Positions 40,782 to 50,271 are shown, counted from the first letter of the stretch. The stretch: 64,000 nucleotides of DNA from Methylobacterium sp. C25 (GCF_021352225.1 NZ_JAAUVI010000001.1:902191-966190), one strand, 5' to 3'. Numbers and translations are program-made. Notes: a model not told the origin generated them from the sequence alone.

Positions 40782-41900
40782 ATGATCACCCTGGCTGTCC
40801 CGCGAGGACCGTCTCTCGCTGCCCTCGCCCGGCGCCGCCTCGTCCGCAACCGCCCGGCACTGGCAGCGCTGGTGATGCTCATCGCGGTGGGCCTTGCCTG
40901 CCTGCTCGGCCCCCTCCTCACGGGTCATGCGCCAAGCCGTATCTATCCTGATCTCGTCCGCGTGAAGCCGAGCCTGTCTGCGCACCCGAAGCCCGACGCG
41001 GTCCGACCCGCCATCGACCGACTCGCCTTCCGCATGCGGCTCACGGTCGAGGAGTATTCGGTAAGCGATCACACGGTCCGGCTGACACTGACGTCCCCGA
41101 AGCCGATCAACGAACGCAGCCTGAGCTACTTGCCGCGCTCCGACCTGTTCGGTCCGGCGCGAGTCCTGGAGCGCGCCGAGTATGGCAGGCGTCTTGTCGT
41201 CGAGGCACCGATCCAGCGACTCTATTTCCTGCTCGGCACCGACGTTGTCGGGCGTGACCTCCTCACCCGCTGCCTCGTAGCCGGGCGCATCTCTCTGCTT
41301 ATCGGGCTGACCGCGACGCTCGTCGCGCTACTCGTCGGCGTGGCCTATGGCGCGGTCTCGGGCATGCTCGGAGGGGGGGGCGACGCGCTGATGATGCGTA
41401 TCGTCGACATCCTCTACGCGCTGCCCTTCGTCTTCTTCGTCATCGTGTTGCTGGTCTTCTTTCGCGCCGGGCTCTGGTTGGTGCTGGTCGCAGTCGCCGC
41501 CGTCGAGTGGCTCGACATGGCCCGCATCGTCCGCACGCAGACGCTCGCGCTCAAGAGCCGCGACTTCGTGCGTGCCGCCCACGCCCTCGGGCTGACCACG
41601 CCGGCCATCCTCGCCCGGCACATCGTGCCGAACATGCTCGGCCCGATCGTGGTCGCCGCGACGCTGCTGGTGCCGCGAGTGATCCTGCTGGAGAGCTTCC
41701 TGTCGTTTCTTGGCCTCGGCGTGCAGGAGCCGGCCACCTCCTGGGGCGTGCTGATTGCCGAGGGCTCGCGCTCGCTGGAATCCGCCCCTTGGATGCTCGG
41801 GGCGCCCGCCGGCTTCCTGGTGGTCAGCCTGATTGCGCTGAACGTCCTGGGAGACGGTTTGGCCGACGCCCTCGACCCGAGGCTCAGCGAGCCGAGCTGA
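40782..41900 (+). CDS. Oligopeptide ABC transporter permease (OppC type)
   Basis: A 372-residue permease. The N-terminus LARRRLVRNRPALAALVMLIAVGLACLLGPLL is followed by an unusually long periplasmic insert (about residues 45-145) before FLLGTDVVGRDLLTRCLVAGRISLLIG. That insert occurs in YejE/OppC-like proteins. The EAA loop is ALGLTTPAILARHIVPNMLGPI. ATG 40782 was preferred over GTG 40758, because the extra eight codons are the parS site. No ATPase genes follow; the 3' end overlaps a convergent gene by 17 bases. Confidence 0.87.
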   Translation: MITLAVPRGPSLAALARRRLVRNRPALAALVMLIAVGLACLLGPLLTGHAPSRIYPDLVRVKPSLSAHPKPDAVRPAIDRLAFRMRLTVEEYSVSDHTVRLTLTSPKPINERSLSYLPRSDLFGPARVLERAEYGRRLVVEAPIQRLYFLLGTDVVGRDLLTRCLVAGRISLLIGLTATLVALLVGVAYGAVSGMLGGGGDALMMRIVDILYALPFVFFVIVLLVFFRAGLWLVLVAVAAVEWLDMARIVRTQTLALKSRDFVRAAHALGLTTPAILARHIVPNMLGPIVVAATLLVPRVILLESFLSFLGLGVQEPATSWGVLIAEGSRSLESAPWMLGAPAGFLVVSLIALNVLGDGLADALDPRLSEPS

Positions 41901-42186
41901 CTGCGCTTGCGTCGAAATAGCCTTGGTAGACGACGCGGACGGCGCGCCGTTCCTCCGGAAGTGCCGACAGCGGCGCCTCCTTGAGGCCCGACCGCTGCAC
42001 GAGGTTGGCGGCGGCGCTGACATGGGTCGGCCGCAAGGCCCAGCGCTCGGCTCCCGAAAGGTCGACGACCTCCCGATCGCGGCCCAGCGTGCCATCGGCC
42101 GCCTGCGGTGGTGCTGCGGTCAGCCCCAGCGCACCGGTGAAGCCGGCAGCGAGGAAGAGCGTGGTGATCCGGAACGAGGTGGTCAT
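41884..42186 (-). CDS. Small exported protein of unknown function
   Basis: A 100-residue protein with signal peptide (FRITTLFLAAGFTGALGLTAAPPQA/AD). The mature part lacks cysteine and ends AVRVVYQGYFDASAV. Its stop codon lies within the last codons of oppC on the other strand. No family recognised; the signal peptide and codon use support a real gene. Confidence 0.6.
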   Translation of the reverse strand: MTTSFRITTLFLAAGFTGALGLTAAPPQAADGTLGRDREVVDLSGAERWALRPTHVSAAANLVQRSGLKEAPLSALPEERRAVRVVYQGYFDASAVSSAR

Positions 42187-42306
42187 GACGGCGTGGCCCG
42201 AGCGATGGGCTCATTCAGCCATGAGAAATCTTTCCAGCCTGAGGTGGCCGAATCGGGTCGCAATGCGTTCCCAACAGCTGCGTTGAATCGAAGTTAATGG
42301 GGCGTC

Positions 42307-43785
42307 ATGGCGAGCAAGGTCGAGGGACAGGCACGATCCGGAGCGCCGGAGCAGGTGCCCATGGGCACCGTAATCGACACTGACATTGCCGCCCGCCTCG
42401 ACCGTTTGCCCTGGGGCCGGTTCCACGTTCTCGTCATCATCGCGCTCGGCATCACCTGGGTCCTCGACGGGCTCGAGGTGACCTTGGCCGGCGCCCTCGT
42501 CGGGGCTCTGCGCAAGCCGCCGATGTCGTTCTCGGAATTCGACGTCGGGCTCGCGGCGAGCTCCTATCTCATCGGCGCAGTGGTCGGCGCCCTCGGCTTC
42601 GGTTGGCTGACGGACCGCATCGGCCGAAAGAAGCTGTTCTTCATCACGCTCGCCCTCTACCTCGCCGCCACGGCGGCCTCGGGCCTCTCCTGGGACATCT
42701 GGAGCTTCTGCGTGTTTCGCTTCCTCACGGGGGCGGGCATCGGCGGCGAATACACCGCGATCAATTCGACCATCCAGGAACTCGTCCCCGCGCGGGTGCG
42801 CGGCTGGACCGACCTCGTCATCAACGGCTCGTTCTGGATCGGCGCGGCGCTCGGCTCCTTCCTGTCCATCGCGGTCCTCAAGCCGGAATGGATCGACCCG
42901 ACCTATGGCTGGCGCATCGCCTTCTTCGTGGGCGGCGGCATCGGCCTTGTGATCCTGCTGCTGCGGACCTGGATCCCAGAGAGCCCGCGCTGGCTCGCCA
43001 CGCACGGCTACACGGCGGAAGCCGACAGGGTGGTGAGCGGTATCGAGAAGCGCTTCACGGACGAGGGCATCGCGCTTCCGCCTGTGGACGAGAGCAAGCG
43101 CATGAAGCTGAAGACGCGCAGTCACACGCCGCTCTCGGAGGTCGCCAATGCCATGCTTCGGACGAGCCGCACGCAGACTTTCGTCGGCCTCGCGCTGATG
43201 ATCGCCCAGGCCTTCTTCTACAACGCCTTGTTCTTCACCTACGCCCTGGTGCTCGAGCGTTTCTACGGCGTGCCGGGCGGCCATGTCGGCTGGTACCTGC
43301 TGCCTTTCGCGCTGGGCTCATTCCTCGGTCCGCTGTTGCTCGGGCGCCTGTTCGATACCGTCGGCCGCCGGCCGATGATCGCCTTCACCTATGGGATCTC
43401 GGCGCTGCTGCTCGCAGGCGCAGGCTACCTGTTCAAGATCGAGGTGTTCGGGCCTGTGGGGCAGACGACGACCTGGATGGTTGTGTTCTTCTTCGCCAGT
43501 GCCGCAGCGAGTTCGGCCTATCTCACCGTGGCTGAAACCTTCCCGCTGGAGATCCGAGCCCTCGCCATCGCTGCGTTCTACGCGATCGGAACGGGCATTG
43601 GCGGTGTGTCGGGGCCGCTTCTGTTCGGCTCGCTTGTCGAGACCGGCTCGCGCGACTGGGTCTTCGTTGGCTACCTCATCGGAGCAGCCCTGATGGCCGT
43701 CGCTTCCGTGGTCGGCTGGATCTGGGGGACGGCTGCCGAAGGGAGGTCACTGGAGGATGTCTCCAAGCCACTTGCAGCCGCCTGA
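42307..43785 (+). CDS. MFS transporter, metabolite:H+ symporter type
   Basis: A 492-residue transporter with 12 helices. Helix 1 and its preceding segment (LPWGRFHVLVIIALGITWVLDGLEVTLAGAL) carry the charged D-x-E pattern of the sugar/metabolite porter group. Loop 2-3 has DRIGRKKLF and the helix 6-7 loop PESPRWLATHG, and the second-half motif A is RLFDTVGRRPMI. A conserved ETFPLEIRALAIA block is near helix 10. The substrate is likely a small organic acid or sugar; it cannot be narrowed. Confidence 0.85.
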   Translation: MASKVEGQARSGAPEQVPMGTVIDTDIAARLDRLPWGRFHVLVIIALGITWVLDGLEVTLAGALVGALRKPPMSFSEFDVGLAASSYLIGAVVGALGFGWLTDRIGRKKLFFITLALYLAATAASGLSWDIWSFCVFRFLTGAGIGGEYTAINSTIQELVPARVRGWTDLVINGSFWIGAALGSFLSIAVLKPEWIDPTYGWRIAFFVGGGIGLVILLLRTWIPESPRWLATHGYTAEADRVVSGIEKRFTDEGIALPPVDESKRMKLKTRSHTPLSEVANAMLRTSRTQTFVGLALMIAQAFFYNALFFTYALVLERFYGVPGGHVGWYLLPFALGSFLGPLLLGRLFDTVGRRPMIAFTYGISALLLAGAGYLFKIEVFGPVGQTTTWMVVFFFASAAASSAYLTVAETFPLEIRALAIAAFYAIGTGIGGVSGPLLFGSLVETGSRDWVFVGYLIGAALMAVASVVGWIWGTAAEGRSLEDVSKPLAAA

Positions 43786-43980
43786 CGGCCCACTCGGCAC
43801 GCATGCGCCAGAAGCGGTTGCATGGCCACAAAATCATTTTGATATGCAACACATGCATTGATGCGCTGCAGAATGAGATATTTGCGGTGCAGCAATCTGC
43901 CCGCATATTCGGGTCTCCCGGTGCTACCGGCTTTCCGTACGGGCACTCCCGGCGGACAGTAACCGCACAGGTCCACCCAC

Positions 43981-44322
43981 ATGCGCACGATCTCCCTCGC
44001 CCTTGCCGCGACTGCCCTGACGCTCGCCACCGCTGCTTCCGCCGCCGAGTGGAAGCCGGCTGCCGGCAAGTCCATCGACCTCGGCTCTTTCAAGGGCTCG
44101 GCCTTCTATACGGTGGAAAAGGATGGCTACCGCGTGGTCGCCACCCTCGCCGCCGTGAATTCCGGTGCTGAACGTCCGCAGGTCATCCGCCTGGCCACCA
44201 CCCTGAAGGCCGACCAGACGGTGCACCTTTCGATCCCCGGCACGATCGGTGCCGACGGCAACGAGACCACCATTGCCTTCAAGCGCCGCGGTGACATCGT
44301 TGAGGTCGCTTCGGCCGAGTAA
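43981..44322 (+). CDS. Small exported protein of unknown function
   Basis: A 113-residue protein with a classic signal peptide (ISLALAATALTLATAASA/AE). The mature part is predicted beta-rich with no cysteines (KGSAFYTVEKDGYRVVATLA). It is preceded by an AT-rich 195-base region likely to hold its promoter, and followed by an 11-bp hairpin. I do not recognise a family. Confidence 0.7.
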   Translation: MRTISLALAATALTLATAASAAEWKPAAGKSIDLGSFKGSAFYTVEKDGYRVVATLAAVNSGAERPQVIRLATTLKADQTVHLSIPGTIGADGNETTIAFKRRGDIVEVASAE

Positions 44323-44334
44323 GCGGACGATCCG

Positions 44335-44362
44335 CGCAGCCGCCGTTCTGCCGGCGGCTGCG
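44335..44362 (+). terminator. Hairpin after the 43981 gene
   Basis: A perfect 11-bp stem, CGCAGCCGCCG / CGGCGGCTGCG with a six-base loop, lies 12 bases after the stop. No T-run follows, so it may be rho-assisted. Confidence 0.6.
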
Positions 44363-44440
44363 ATGCCATTGGCCCCAACACCTGCTATCGAGCGCGTGTG
44401 GCGCGGAGGCAGGAATGAATCGGTCGGTCGGGGATTGCGC

Positions 44441-44474
44441 GCCGTCATTGCGAGCACAGCGAAGCCATGACGGC
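44441..44474. repeat. REP-like extragenic palindrome upstream of holA
   Basis: GCCGTCAT at 44441-44448 pairs with ATGACGGC at 44467-44474. The interior TTGCGAGCACAGCGAAGC resembles the 'GTCATTGCGAGC...GAAGC' palindromes scattered between genes in many Rhizobiales genomes. Confidence 0.5.
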
Positions 44475-44485
44475 GAGCGTCCGGC

Positions 44486-45517
44486 ATGACGGCCGTCCGT
44501 CCCGGCGACATCGAGGGGCTGCTGCGGCGTGGCCCCGATCCTCGTATCCTGCTCGTCCTCGTCTACGGCCCGGATGTCGGCCTCGTCGCCGAACGCTCCG
44601 CCCGCCTGGTCAAGGGTATGGCGGCTGATCCGGACGATCCCTTTGCTCTGGTGAAGCTCGACGGAGACACGCTCTCATCCGATCCTGGCCGCCTCGTCGA
44701 TGAGGCCGGCACCATCGGCCTGTTCGGAGACAGCCGAACGATTTGGGTTCGCTCGGGCTCCCGCAACTACGCGCCCGCGGTCGATGCCGTGCTCAAGGCC
44801 GAGCCGGAAGGCGCGCGCATCGTTGTCGAGGCCGGCGACCTCCAGAAGTCCTCGCCGCTGCGGGCGCTCTGCGAGAAGTCATCCCGGGCGCTGGCCATCC
44901 CCTGTTACTCCGACGACGCTCGGACCTTGTCTGAGTTGATCGAGACGACCCTGCGTGAGCGCGGCCTCGGCATCGATCGCGACGCGCGCGATCTGCTGGC
45001 CCAGAGCCTTGGCGCCGACCGCCGCGCCAGTCTCTCGGAGATCGACAAGCTGGCGCTGTACGCCCAAGGCCGCGAGCGCGTTGAGCTGGACGACGTAGAG
45101 GCGATCGTCAGCGACGTCGGGGCGAGCGTCCTCAACACGCTGATCGATGCCGTTTTCGCCGGGCGGATGGCCGAGGCCGAGCGCGAGGCGCGCCGCTTCC
45201 GGCAGGAAGGTCTCGACCCCTCGGCAATGCTCGGCGCGGCCTTGCGGCACGCCCTCGCCCTGCTCAGTTCCAAGCTCGACGATCCGAGCGCCAATGCCGC
45301 GACCCTGGTCGCCAATTGGCGCGGCCTGCATTTCCGGAGGAAAGGGCTCGTCGAAACGCAACTCGCTCGCTGGTCACCCGGCGCCCTGCGGCAGGCCGTT
45401 GCCGCGCTCCAGGAGGCCGTCCTAGCCTGCCGGCGGGCCGATGCTGGCCTAGCTCATTCGCATGCCTCCTCGGCGCTCCTGAGGATCGCCGGAGAGGCTG
45501 CGCGGCGGCGGGGCTAG
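44486..45517 (+). CDS. holA: DNA polymerase III delta subunit
   Basis: A 343-residue clamp-loader subunit that opens the beta clamp. The order is LVLVYGPDVGLVAERSARL (N-terminal clamp-binding domain), EAGTIGLFGDSRTIWVR, ASLSEIDKLALYA and the C-terminal domain with AGRMAEAEREARRFRQEGLDPSAMLGAALRHALAL. In other Rhizobiales holA often follows parB; here it lies upstream of mnmG. Its TAG stop shares CTAG with the convergent 52-codon gene. Confidence 0.9.
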   Translation: MTAVRPGDIEGLLRRGPDPRILLVLVYGPDVGLVAERSARLVKGMAADPDDPFALVKLDGDTLSSDPGRLVDEAGTIGLFGDSRTIWVRSGSRNYAPAVDAVLKAEPEGARIVVEAGDLQKSSPLRALCEKSSRALAIPCYSDDARTLSELIETTLRERGLGIDRDARDLLAQSLGADRRASLSEIDKLALYAQGRERVELDDVEAIVSDVGASVLNTLIDAVFAGRMAEAEREARRFRQEGLDPSAMLGAALRHALALLSSKLDDPSANAATLVANWRGLHFRRKGLVETQLARWSPGALRQAVAALQEAVLACRRADAGLAHSHASSALLRIAGEAARRRG

Positions 45518-45672
45518 AAGTGGCCAGAGCGGGTGATGAACAATCCAGCGAGGAGGAAGCAGAAGCCCCCAAGAGCGAGCAGGGTCTCGTTATGCCGATT
45601 CTTGTCCGCAAAATGAGCCACGGCGCCACTGCCGCATAGCATCGCCCCAAGGCCGATCGTCACCACACCCAT
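45514..45672 (-). CDS. 52-residue membrane protein of unknown function
   Basis: A short gene below normal length cut-offs, with strong support. GGAGG stands seven bases before ATG 45672, and the frame ends exactly in the CTAG shared with the holA stop. The product has two hydrophobic segments (MGVVTIGLGAMLCGSGAVAH and LLALGGFCFLLAGLFI) linked by a short polar loop (FADKNRHNET), so it is probably an inner-membrane hairpin. Function unknown. Confidence 0.7.
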   Translation of the reverse strand: MGVVTIGLGAMLCGSGAVAHFADKNRHNETLLALGGFCFLLAGLFITRSGHF

Positions 45673-45929
45673 CCACCTGCCTCCGTCTCATCGATGAGAC
45701 CACGGTCATCGTCGACCGGGAAACAGCTCTCTTCTCCGCGAGGACCAGCAAAGGCAGAGGCTGCTTGGCCCTATGAAGCAATGAGGATGCCAGAGCCGCG
45801 CCAACACTCGGCTTTGCTGATCAAAGGCGTCATTGCTTTGCTGTACACGCAATAATGGCGAGCCGCTGGCCATTGCCTCGAACAACCGGTTCCGTTGACG
45901 ATCCGACCTCGAGGCGCCTAATCACGCCC

Positions 45930-47819
45930 ATGTCCGAGACCTTTTTCCGAGACTTCGATGTCATTGTCGTCGGTGGCGGCCATGCAGGCGTCGAGGCGGC
46001 TGCCGCCTCGGCACGCGCCGGTGCGCACACGGCGCTGGTGACGCACAAAGCGGCAACCATCGGCGCAATGTCTTGCAATCCCGCCATCGGTGGCCTCGGC
46101 AAGGGGCACTTGGTGCGCGAGGTCGATGCGCTCGATGGTCTGATGGGCCGCGTCGCCGACGCCGCCGGCATTCAGTTCCGCCTGCTGAATCGCCGCAAGG
46201 GACCGGCGGTGCGCGGCCCCCGCACGCAGGCTGATCGCAAGCTCTACGCAGCTGCGATGCAGGCGGCGATCGCCGAGACCGAGAACCTCACCGTGGTCGA
46301 AGGCGAGGCCGACGACCTGATCCTGCGCGACGGTGCTGTCGCCGGCATTGTTCTCGCCGATGGTCGCCAGCTTGATGCACGGGCCGTGGTTCTCACCACA
46401 GGGACCTTCTTGCGCGGCCTCATCCATATCGGCGAGCGGCAGATCCCAGCGGGCCGCGTTGGTGAAGGGCCGGCGATCGGTCTCGCGCAGACGCTGGAGC
46501 GCCATGCCTTTCGCCTCGGCCGCCTCAAGACCGGCACGCCGCCACGGCTCGACGGCACCACCATCGATTGGGCCTCACTGGAGATGCAGCACGCGGACGA
46601 GGATCCGGTGCCGTTCTCCTCGCTCACCGAGAAGATCACCAACCCACAGATCGCCTGCGGCGTGACGCGGACAACGTTGCGCGTTCACGACATCATCCGC
46701 GAGAACCTGAATCGCTCCCCGATGTATTCCGGCGGGATCAGCAGCCGCGGACCGCGCTACTGCCCGTCGATCGAGGACAAAGTCGTGCGTTTCGGTGATC
46801 GCGAGGGCCACCAGATCTTTCTGGAGCCCGAGGGGCTCGACGACACCACCGTCTATCCAAACGGCATCTCGACGGCTCTGCCGGAAGACGTTCAGGCTGC
46901 AATCATCGCGGGGATCCCTGGTCTTGAACGTGCTCGCATCGCCCGGCCCGGCTACGCGATCGAATACGATTACGTCGATCCGCGCGAACTCGATCCCACG
47001 CTACAAACCCGCCGCCTACCGGGGCTCTTCCTCGCCGGGCAGATCAACGGCACGACGGGCTACGAGGAGGCTGCATCGCAGGGTCTGGTCGCCGGGCTGA
47101 ACGCGGCGCGTCTGGCAGGCGGCTCGGAGCTTGCGGTGTTCGACCGGGCCGAGAGCTATCTCGGCGTGATGATCGACGATCTCGTCACGCAGGGTGTCAG
47201 CGAGCCCTACCGCATGTTCACGTCGCGCTCGGAGTATCGGCTTTCCTTGCGCATCGACAATGCTGATGAGCGGCTGACCGGGCGCGGCCTCTCGCTCGGC
47301 TGCGTCGGCACGTGTCGCGCCGGGCATTTTGCACGCTCGCAGGCAGCTCTTACGGCAGTGCGCGCCCGGCTCGACGCGCTCAGCCTCACGCCGAACGAAG
47401 CAGCTGTGCAGGGCATCACGCTCAACCGGGATGGCTTGCGTCGGAGTGCCTTCCAGCTTCTGTCGTATCCCGAGATCGGATGGGCGCAGCTGGCCGCGGT
47501 CTGGCCCGAGTTGGCAGAGGTTCCGCAGCGCGTCGCCGAGCGGCTGACCACCGACGCAACCTACGCGGTCTATCTCGATCGACAGAGCGCCGACATCGCC
47601 GCCTTCCGCCGCGACGAAGCGGTTCGGCTGCCAGACCATCTCGCCTACGGGGCAATCGCCGGTCTCTCGAACGAGATGCGGGTGAAGCTCGAAGCCGTGC
47701 GCCCAGCCACACTCGGGCAGGCGGCGAGGATCGAAGGCGTGACCCCGGCGGCGCTGACGCTTCTCGCGGCACATGCCAAGCGAAGCAAGGGTACGTCTGC
47801 GGCGGCCACCCAGCCTTGA
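45930..47819 (+). CDS. mnmG: tRNA uridine-5-carboxymethylaminomethyl modification enzyme MnmG (GidA)
   Basis: A 629-residue FAD enzyme that, with MnmE, modifies U34 of several tRNAs. The FAD site is [56 protein letters not shown] residues ([15 protein letters not shown]) and the C-terminal [22 protein letters not shown] are diagnostic. ATG 45930 gives the standard start. mnmE, which usually precedes it in Rhizobiales, is not in the window. Confidence 0.96.
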   Translation: MSETFFRDFDVIVVGGGHAGVEAAAASARAGAHTALVTHKAATIGAMSCNPAIGGLGKGHLVREVDALDGLMGRVADAAGIQFRLLNRRKGPAVRGPRTQADRKLYAAAMQAAIAETENLTVVEGEADDLILRDGAVAGIVLADGRQLDARAVVLTTGTFLRGLIHIGERQIPAGRVGEGPAIGLAQTLERHAFRLGRLKTGTPPRLDGTTIDWASLEMQHADEDPVPFSSLTEKITNPQIACGVTRTTLRVHDIIRENLNRSPMYSGGISSRGPRYCPSIEDKVVRFGDREGHQIFLEPEGLDDTTVYPNGISTALPEDVQAAIIAGIPGLERARIARPGYAIEYDYVDPRELDPTLQTRRLPGLFLAGQINGTTGYEEAASQGLVAGLNAARLAGGSELAVFDRAESYLGVMIDDLVTQGVSEPYRMFTSRSEYRLSLRIDNADERLTGRGLSLGCVGTCRAGHFARSQAALTAVRARLDALSLTPNEAAVQGITLNRDGLRRSAFQLLSYPEIGWAQLAAVWPELAEVPQRVAERLTTDATYAVYLDRQSADIAAFRRDEAVRLPDHLAYGAIAGLSNEMRVKLEAVRPATLGQAARIEGVTPAALTLLAAHAKRSKGTSAAATQP

Positions 47820-47832
47820 GCTGGACGGGTTA

Positions 47833-48522
47833 ATGTCAAAGCCATACAGCCTTGGCATCAGCGCTGTTGGGGCAAAGTCCGAAGAGATGGCAGTTGACGA
47901 CCGGGCGCGCGTTCTAGCCGAGTACAATGTTTCACGTGAAACATCGCAGCGGCTCGACATTTACGTCGACCAGCTGAAGCGCTGGCAGACCGTCAAAAAT
48001 CTCGTCGGGCCGGCAACGCTGTCGGATGTCTGGACACGGCATATCGCAGACGCGCTGCAACTGTTCTCGCTGATGCCCGATGCCACTCGCTGGCTCGACT
48101 TGGGATCCGGCGCCGGAATCCCTGGCCTGATCCTCGCGATTGTCGGCCGAGACCGTGAAATGTTTCACGTGAAACTTCTCGAGAGCAATGCGCGCAAATG
48201 CGCTTTTCTCACGGAAACCGCTCGCCTGACGGATGCCCCGGTGACCGTGCTCAACGCGCGCATCGAAACGATCATCGCCGAGCAGCACGATACCGATGTC
48301 GTCTGCGCGCGCGCTTTGGCCTCCCTGAGCCAACTTCTCGATTGGACCGAACCCCTGTTGAAAAGTGGGATAACTGGCCTGTTTCCCAAGGGACGTGATG
48401 CATCCGTGGAATTGACCGAAGCTGTGGGCAAGTGGAGTCTGACCTACGATTCGATCCCGAGCCGGACCGATCCGCAGGCGCAGATCCTGCGCATCACGGC
48501 CCTCTCTCGCAGGGACTCATGA
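47833..48522 (+). CDS. rsmG: 16S rRNA (guanine-527-N7)-methyltransferase
   Basis: A 229-residue SAM methyltransferase (GidB). Landmarks are LVGPATLSDVWTRHIADALQL, the SAM site WLDLGSGAGIPGLILAI, LLESNARKCAFLTE and DVVCARALASLSQLL. Two parS sites lie inside it and dictate the peptides NVSRET (about residue 32) and MFHVK (about residue 110). ATG 47833 was used; ATG 47887 would give the more usual length of about 211. Its stop overlaps the parA start (ATGA). Confidence 0.93.
   Translation: MSKPYSLGISAVGAKSEEMAVDDRARVLAEYNVSRETSQRLDIYVDQLKRWQTVKNLVGPATLSDVWTRHIADALQLFSLMPDATRWLDLGSGAGIPGLILAIVGRDREMFHVKLLESNARKCAFLTETARLTDAPVTVLNARIETIIAEQHDTDVVCARALASLSQLLDWTEPLLKSGITGLFPKGRDASVELTEAVGKWSLTYDSIPSRTDPQAQILRITALSRRDS
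47928..47943. other. parS: parS site, perfect consensus, inside rsmG
   Basis: TGTTTCACGTGAAACA matches the 16-bp chromosomal parS palindrome exactly. It lies about 590 bases upstream of parA and should load ParB for origin segregation. Confidence 0.93.
48161..48176. other. parS: parS site, one mismatch, inside rsmG
   Basis: TGTTTCACGTGAAACT differs from parS only in the last base. It is 233 bases from the perfect site in the same gene, so ParB could bridge or spread between them. Confidence 0.85.
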
Positions 48523-49343
48523 GCGATCCCAGACGGCCTCTCCGCATCCTGGCCCTCGCCAATCAGAAGGGCGGTGTCGGCAAGACGACCACCGCCATCA
48601 ACCTCGGCACGGCACTCGCCGCCATCGGCGAGACCGTTCTGGTCATCGATCTCGACCCGCAGGGCAACGCCTCGACGGGCCTCGGCATAGACCGGCGTAG
48701 CCGCGAGATCTCGACCTATCACGTGATGGCGGGCGAGGCCTCGCTGGCGCAGGCCGTCGTGCCGACCGCGGTGCCACGCCTCTCGGTGGCACCCTCGACG
48801 ATGGACCTGCTCGGGCTCGAACTGGAGATGGCGAGTCTGCCTGATCGCGCGCACCGCTTGCGTGGCGTGCTACGGGACATTCACACGAACCCGGCCACGC
48901 AGAACGTCAGCTACATTCTGATCGACTGCCCGCCCTCGCTGAACCTGCTGACCATCAACGCGCTGGCTGCCGCGGACGCCGTGCTGGTGCCCTTGCAATG
49001 CGAATTCTTCGCGCTGGAGGGCCTGAGCCAGCTCCTACGCACGGTCGATCAGGTCAAGACCGCTCTCAACCCGCGCCTCGAGATCCAAGGTGTGGTGCTC
49101 ACCATGTACGACCCGCGCAACAATCTCTCGACCCAGGTCGAGGCGGACGTGCGCGGCTTCCTCGGTGACAAGGTCTACGGCACCACGATCCCGCGCAACG
49201 TCCGGGTCTCGGAAGCGCCCTCGCACGGCAAGCCGGTGCTCCTTTACGATCTCAAATGTGCGGGTGCCCAGGCCTATCTGCGGCTCGCCTCCGAGGTCAT
49301 CCAGCGCGAAGGCCGTATGCCGCCGCCCGCCGCAGCAGCCTGA
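48519..49343 (+). CDS. parA: Chromosome-partitioning ATPase ParA
   Basis: A 274-residue Walker-type ATPase of the ParA/Soj family. The deviant Walker A is KGGVGKTTTAINLG, Walker A' is VIDLDPQGNASTGLG, and Walker B is YILIDCPPSLNLLT. The C-terminal GTTIPRNVRVSEAPSHGKPVLLYD is typical of chromosomal ParA. It binds nucleoid DNA and drives movement of ParB-parS complexes. Confidence 0.96.
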   Translation: MSDPRRPLRILALANQKGGVGKTTTAINLGTALAAIGETVLVIDLDPQGNASTGLGIDRRSREISTYHVMAGEASLAQAVVPTAVPRLSVAPSTMDLLGLELEMASLPDRAHRLRGVLRDIHTNPATQNVSYILIDCPPSLNLLTINALAAADAVLVPLQCEFFALEGLSQLLRTVDQVKTALNPRLEIQGVVLTMYDPRNNLSTQVEADVRGFLGDKVYGTTIPRNVRVSEAPSHGKPVLLYDLKCAGAQAYLRLASEVIQREGRMPPPAAAA

Positions 49344-49369
49344 ACACAAGCGAGTAGTGGAGTATCTCT

Positions 49370-50269
49370 ATGATGGCGGAAGATGCGGCACGGCCCCGGC
49401 TCGGACGCGGACTCGCAGCTTTGATCGGCGATTTCCCGACCGAGGCACGCGGCAGCTACGATCGCGAGCAGCGCAAGGTCGCGGTGGAGTTCCTGCGCCC
49501 AAACCCGCGTAATCCGCGCCGTAGCTTCTCGGAAGTCGAGCTGAAGGAGCTCGCCGAGTCGATCCGCATGCGCGGCGTCATCCAGCCGGTGGTCGTGCGC
49601 CCTCTGCCGAACGTTCCGGGCACCTATGAAATCGTTGCCGGCGAGCGTCGTTGGCGCGCCGCGCAGATCGCGGGCCATACCGAGATCCCGATCGTCGTCC
49701 TGCATCTCGATGAAAAGGCCTCGCTCGAATACGCGATCCTCGAGAACGTCCAGCGCGCCGACCTGAACGCCATCGAAGAGGCCTCGGGCTACGAACGCCT
49801 GATGACGGAGTTCAAATACACCCAGCGCGAGTTGGCCGAGATCCTCGGCAAGAGCCGCAGCCATCTCGCCAACACGCTCCGCCTCCTGCAACTGCCGCCC
49901 GTGATCCAGGACCGCGTCGTCAATGCGGAGATCAGCGCCGGCCATGCCCGCGCACTGCTCTCGGTGCGCAATCCCGAGGCGGTCGCCAAGCGCATCGTCA
50001 CAGAGGGGCTGTCCGTTCGCGAGATCGAGGCTATCGCCGCAGCCGAAGCCGACGCCGGCACTGCCGAGAAATCCGAGGCGACGACCACACGGCGCGTGGT
50101 CGAGAAGAACGCCGAGATCCGGACACTCGAGCAATCACTGGCCCGCACGCTGGGCTTCGGCGTCGCCGTGAAGGCAAAGCCGACGGGCGAGGGCGAGATC
50201 CGCATCCGCTACAGCAATGCGGACGAGTTCGCTGCGCTCTGCAGGAAGCTCGACGCCGCGACGGCGTGA
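49370..50269 (+). CDS. parB: Chromosome-partitioning protein ParB
   Basis: A 299-residue CTP-dependent DNA clamp. The N-terminal ParA-interaction stretch (RPRLGRGLAALIGDF) precedes the CTPase/N-domain with VEFLRPNPRNPRRSF and the GERRWRAAQIAG box. Then come ILENVQRADLNAIEEA, the parS-reading HTH (TQRELAEILGKSRSHLANTLRLLQLP) and a C-terminal dimerisation domain. Its sites lie in rsmG and near oppC. A hairpin follows the stop. Confidence 0.96.
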   Translation: MMAEDAARPRLGRGLAALIGDFPTEARGSYDREQRKVAVEFLRPNPRNPRRSFSEVELKELAESIRMRGVIQPVVVRPLPNVPGTYEIVAGERRWRAAQIAGHTEIPIVVLHLDEKASLEYAILENVQRADLNAIEEASGYERLMTEFKYTQRELAEILGKSRSHLANTLRLLQLPPVIQDRVVNAEISAGHARALLSVRNPEAVAKRIVTEGLSVREIEAIAAAEADAGTAEKSEATTTRRVVEKNAEIRTLEQSLARTLGFGVAVKAKPTGEGEIRIRYSNADEFAALCRKLDAATA

Positions 50270-50271
50270 TC

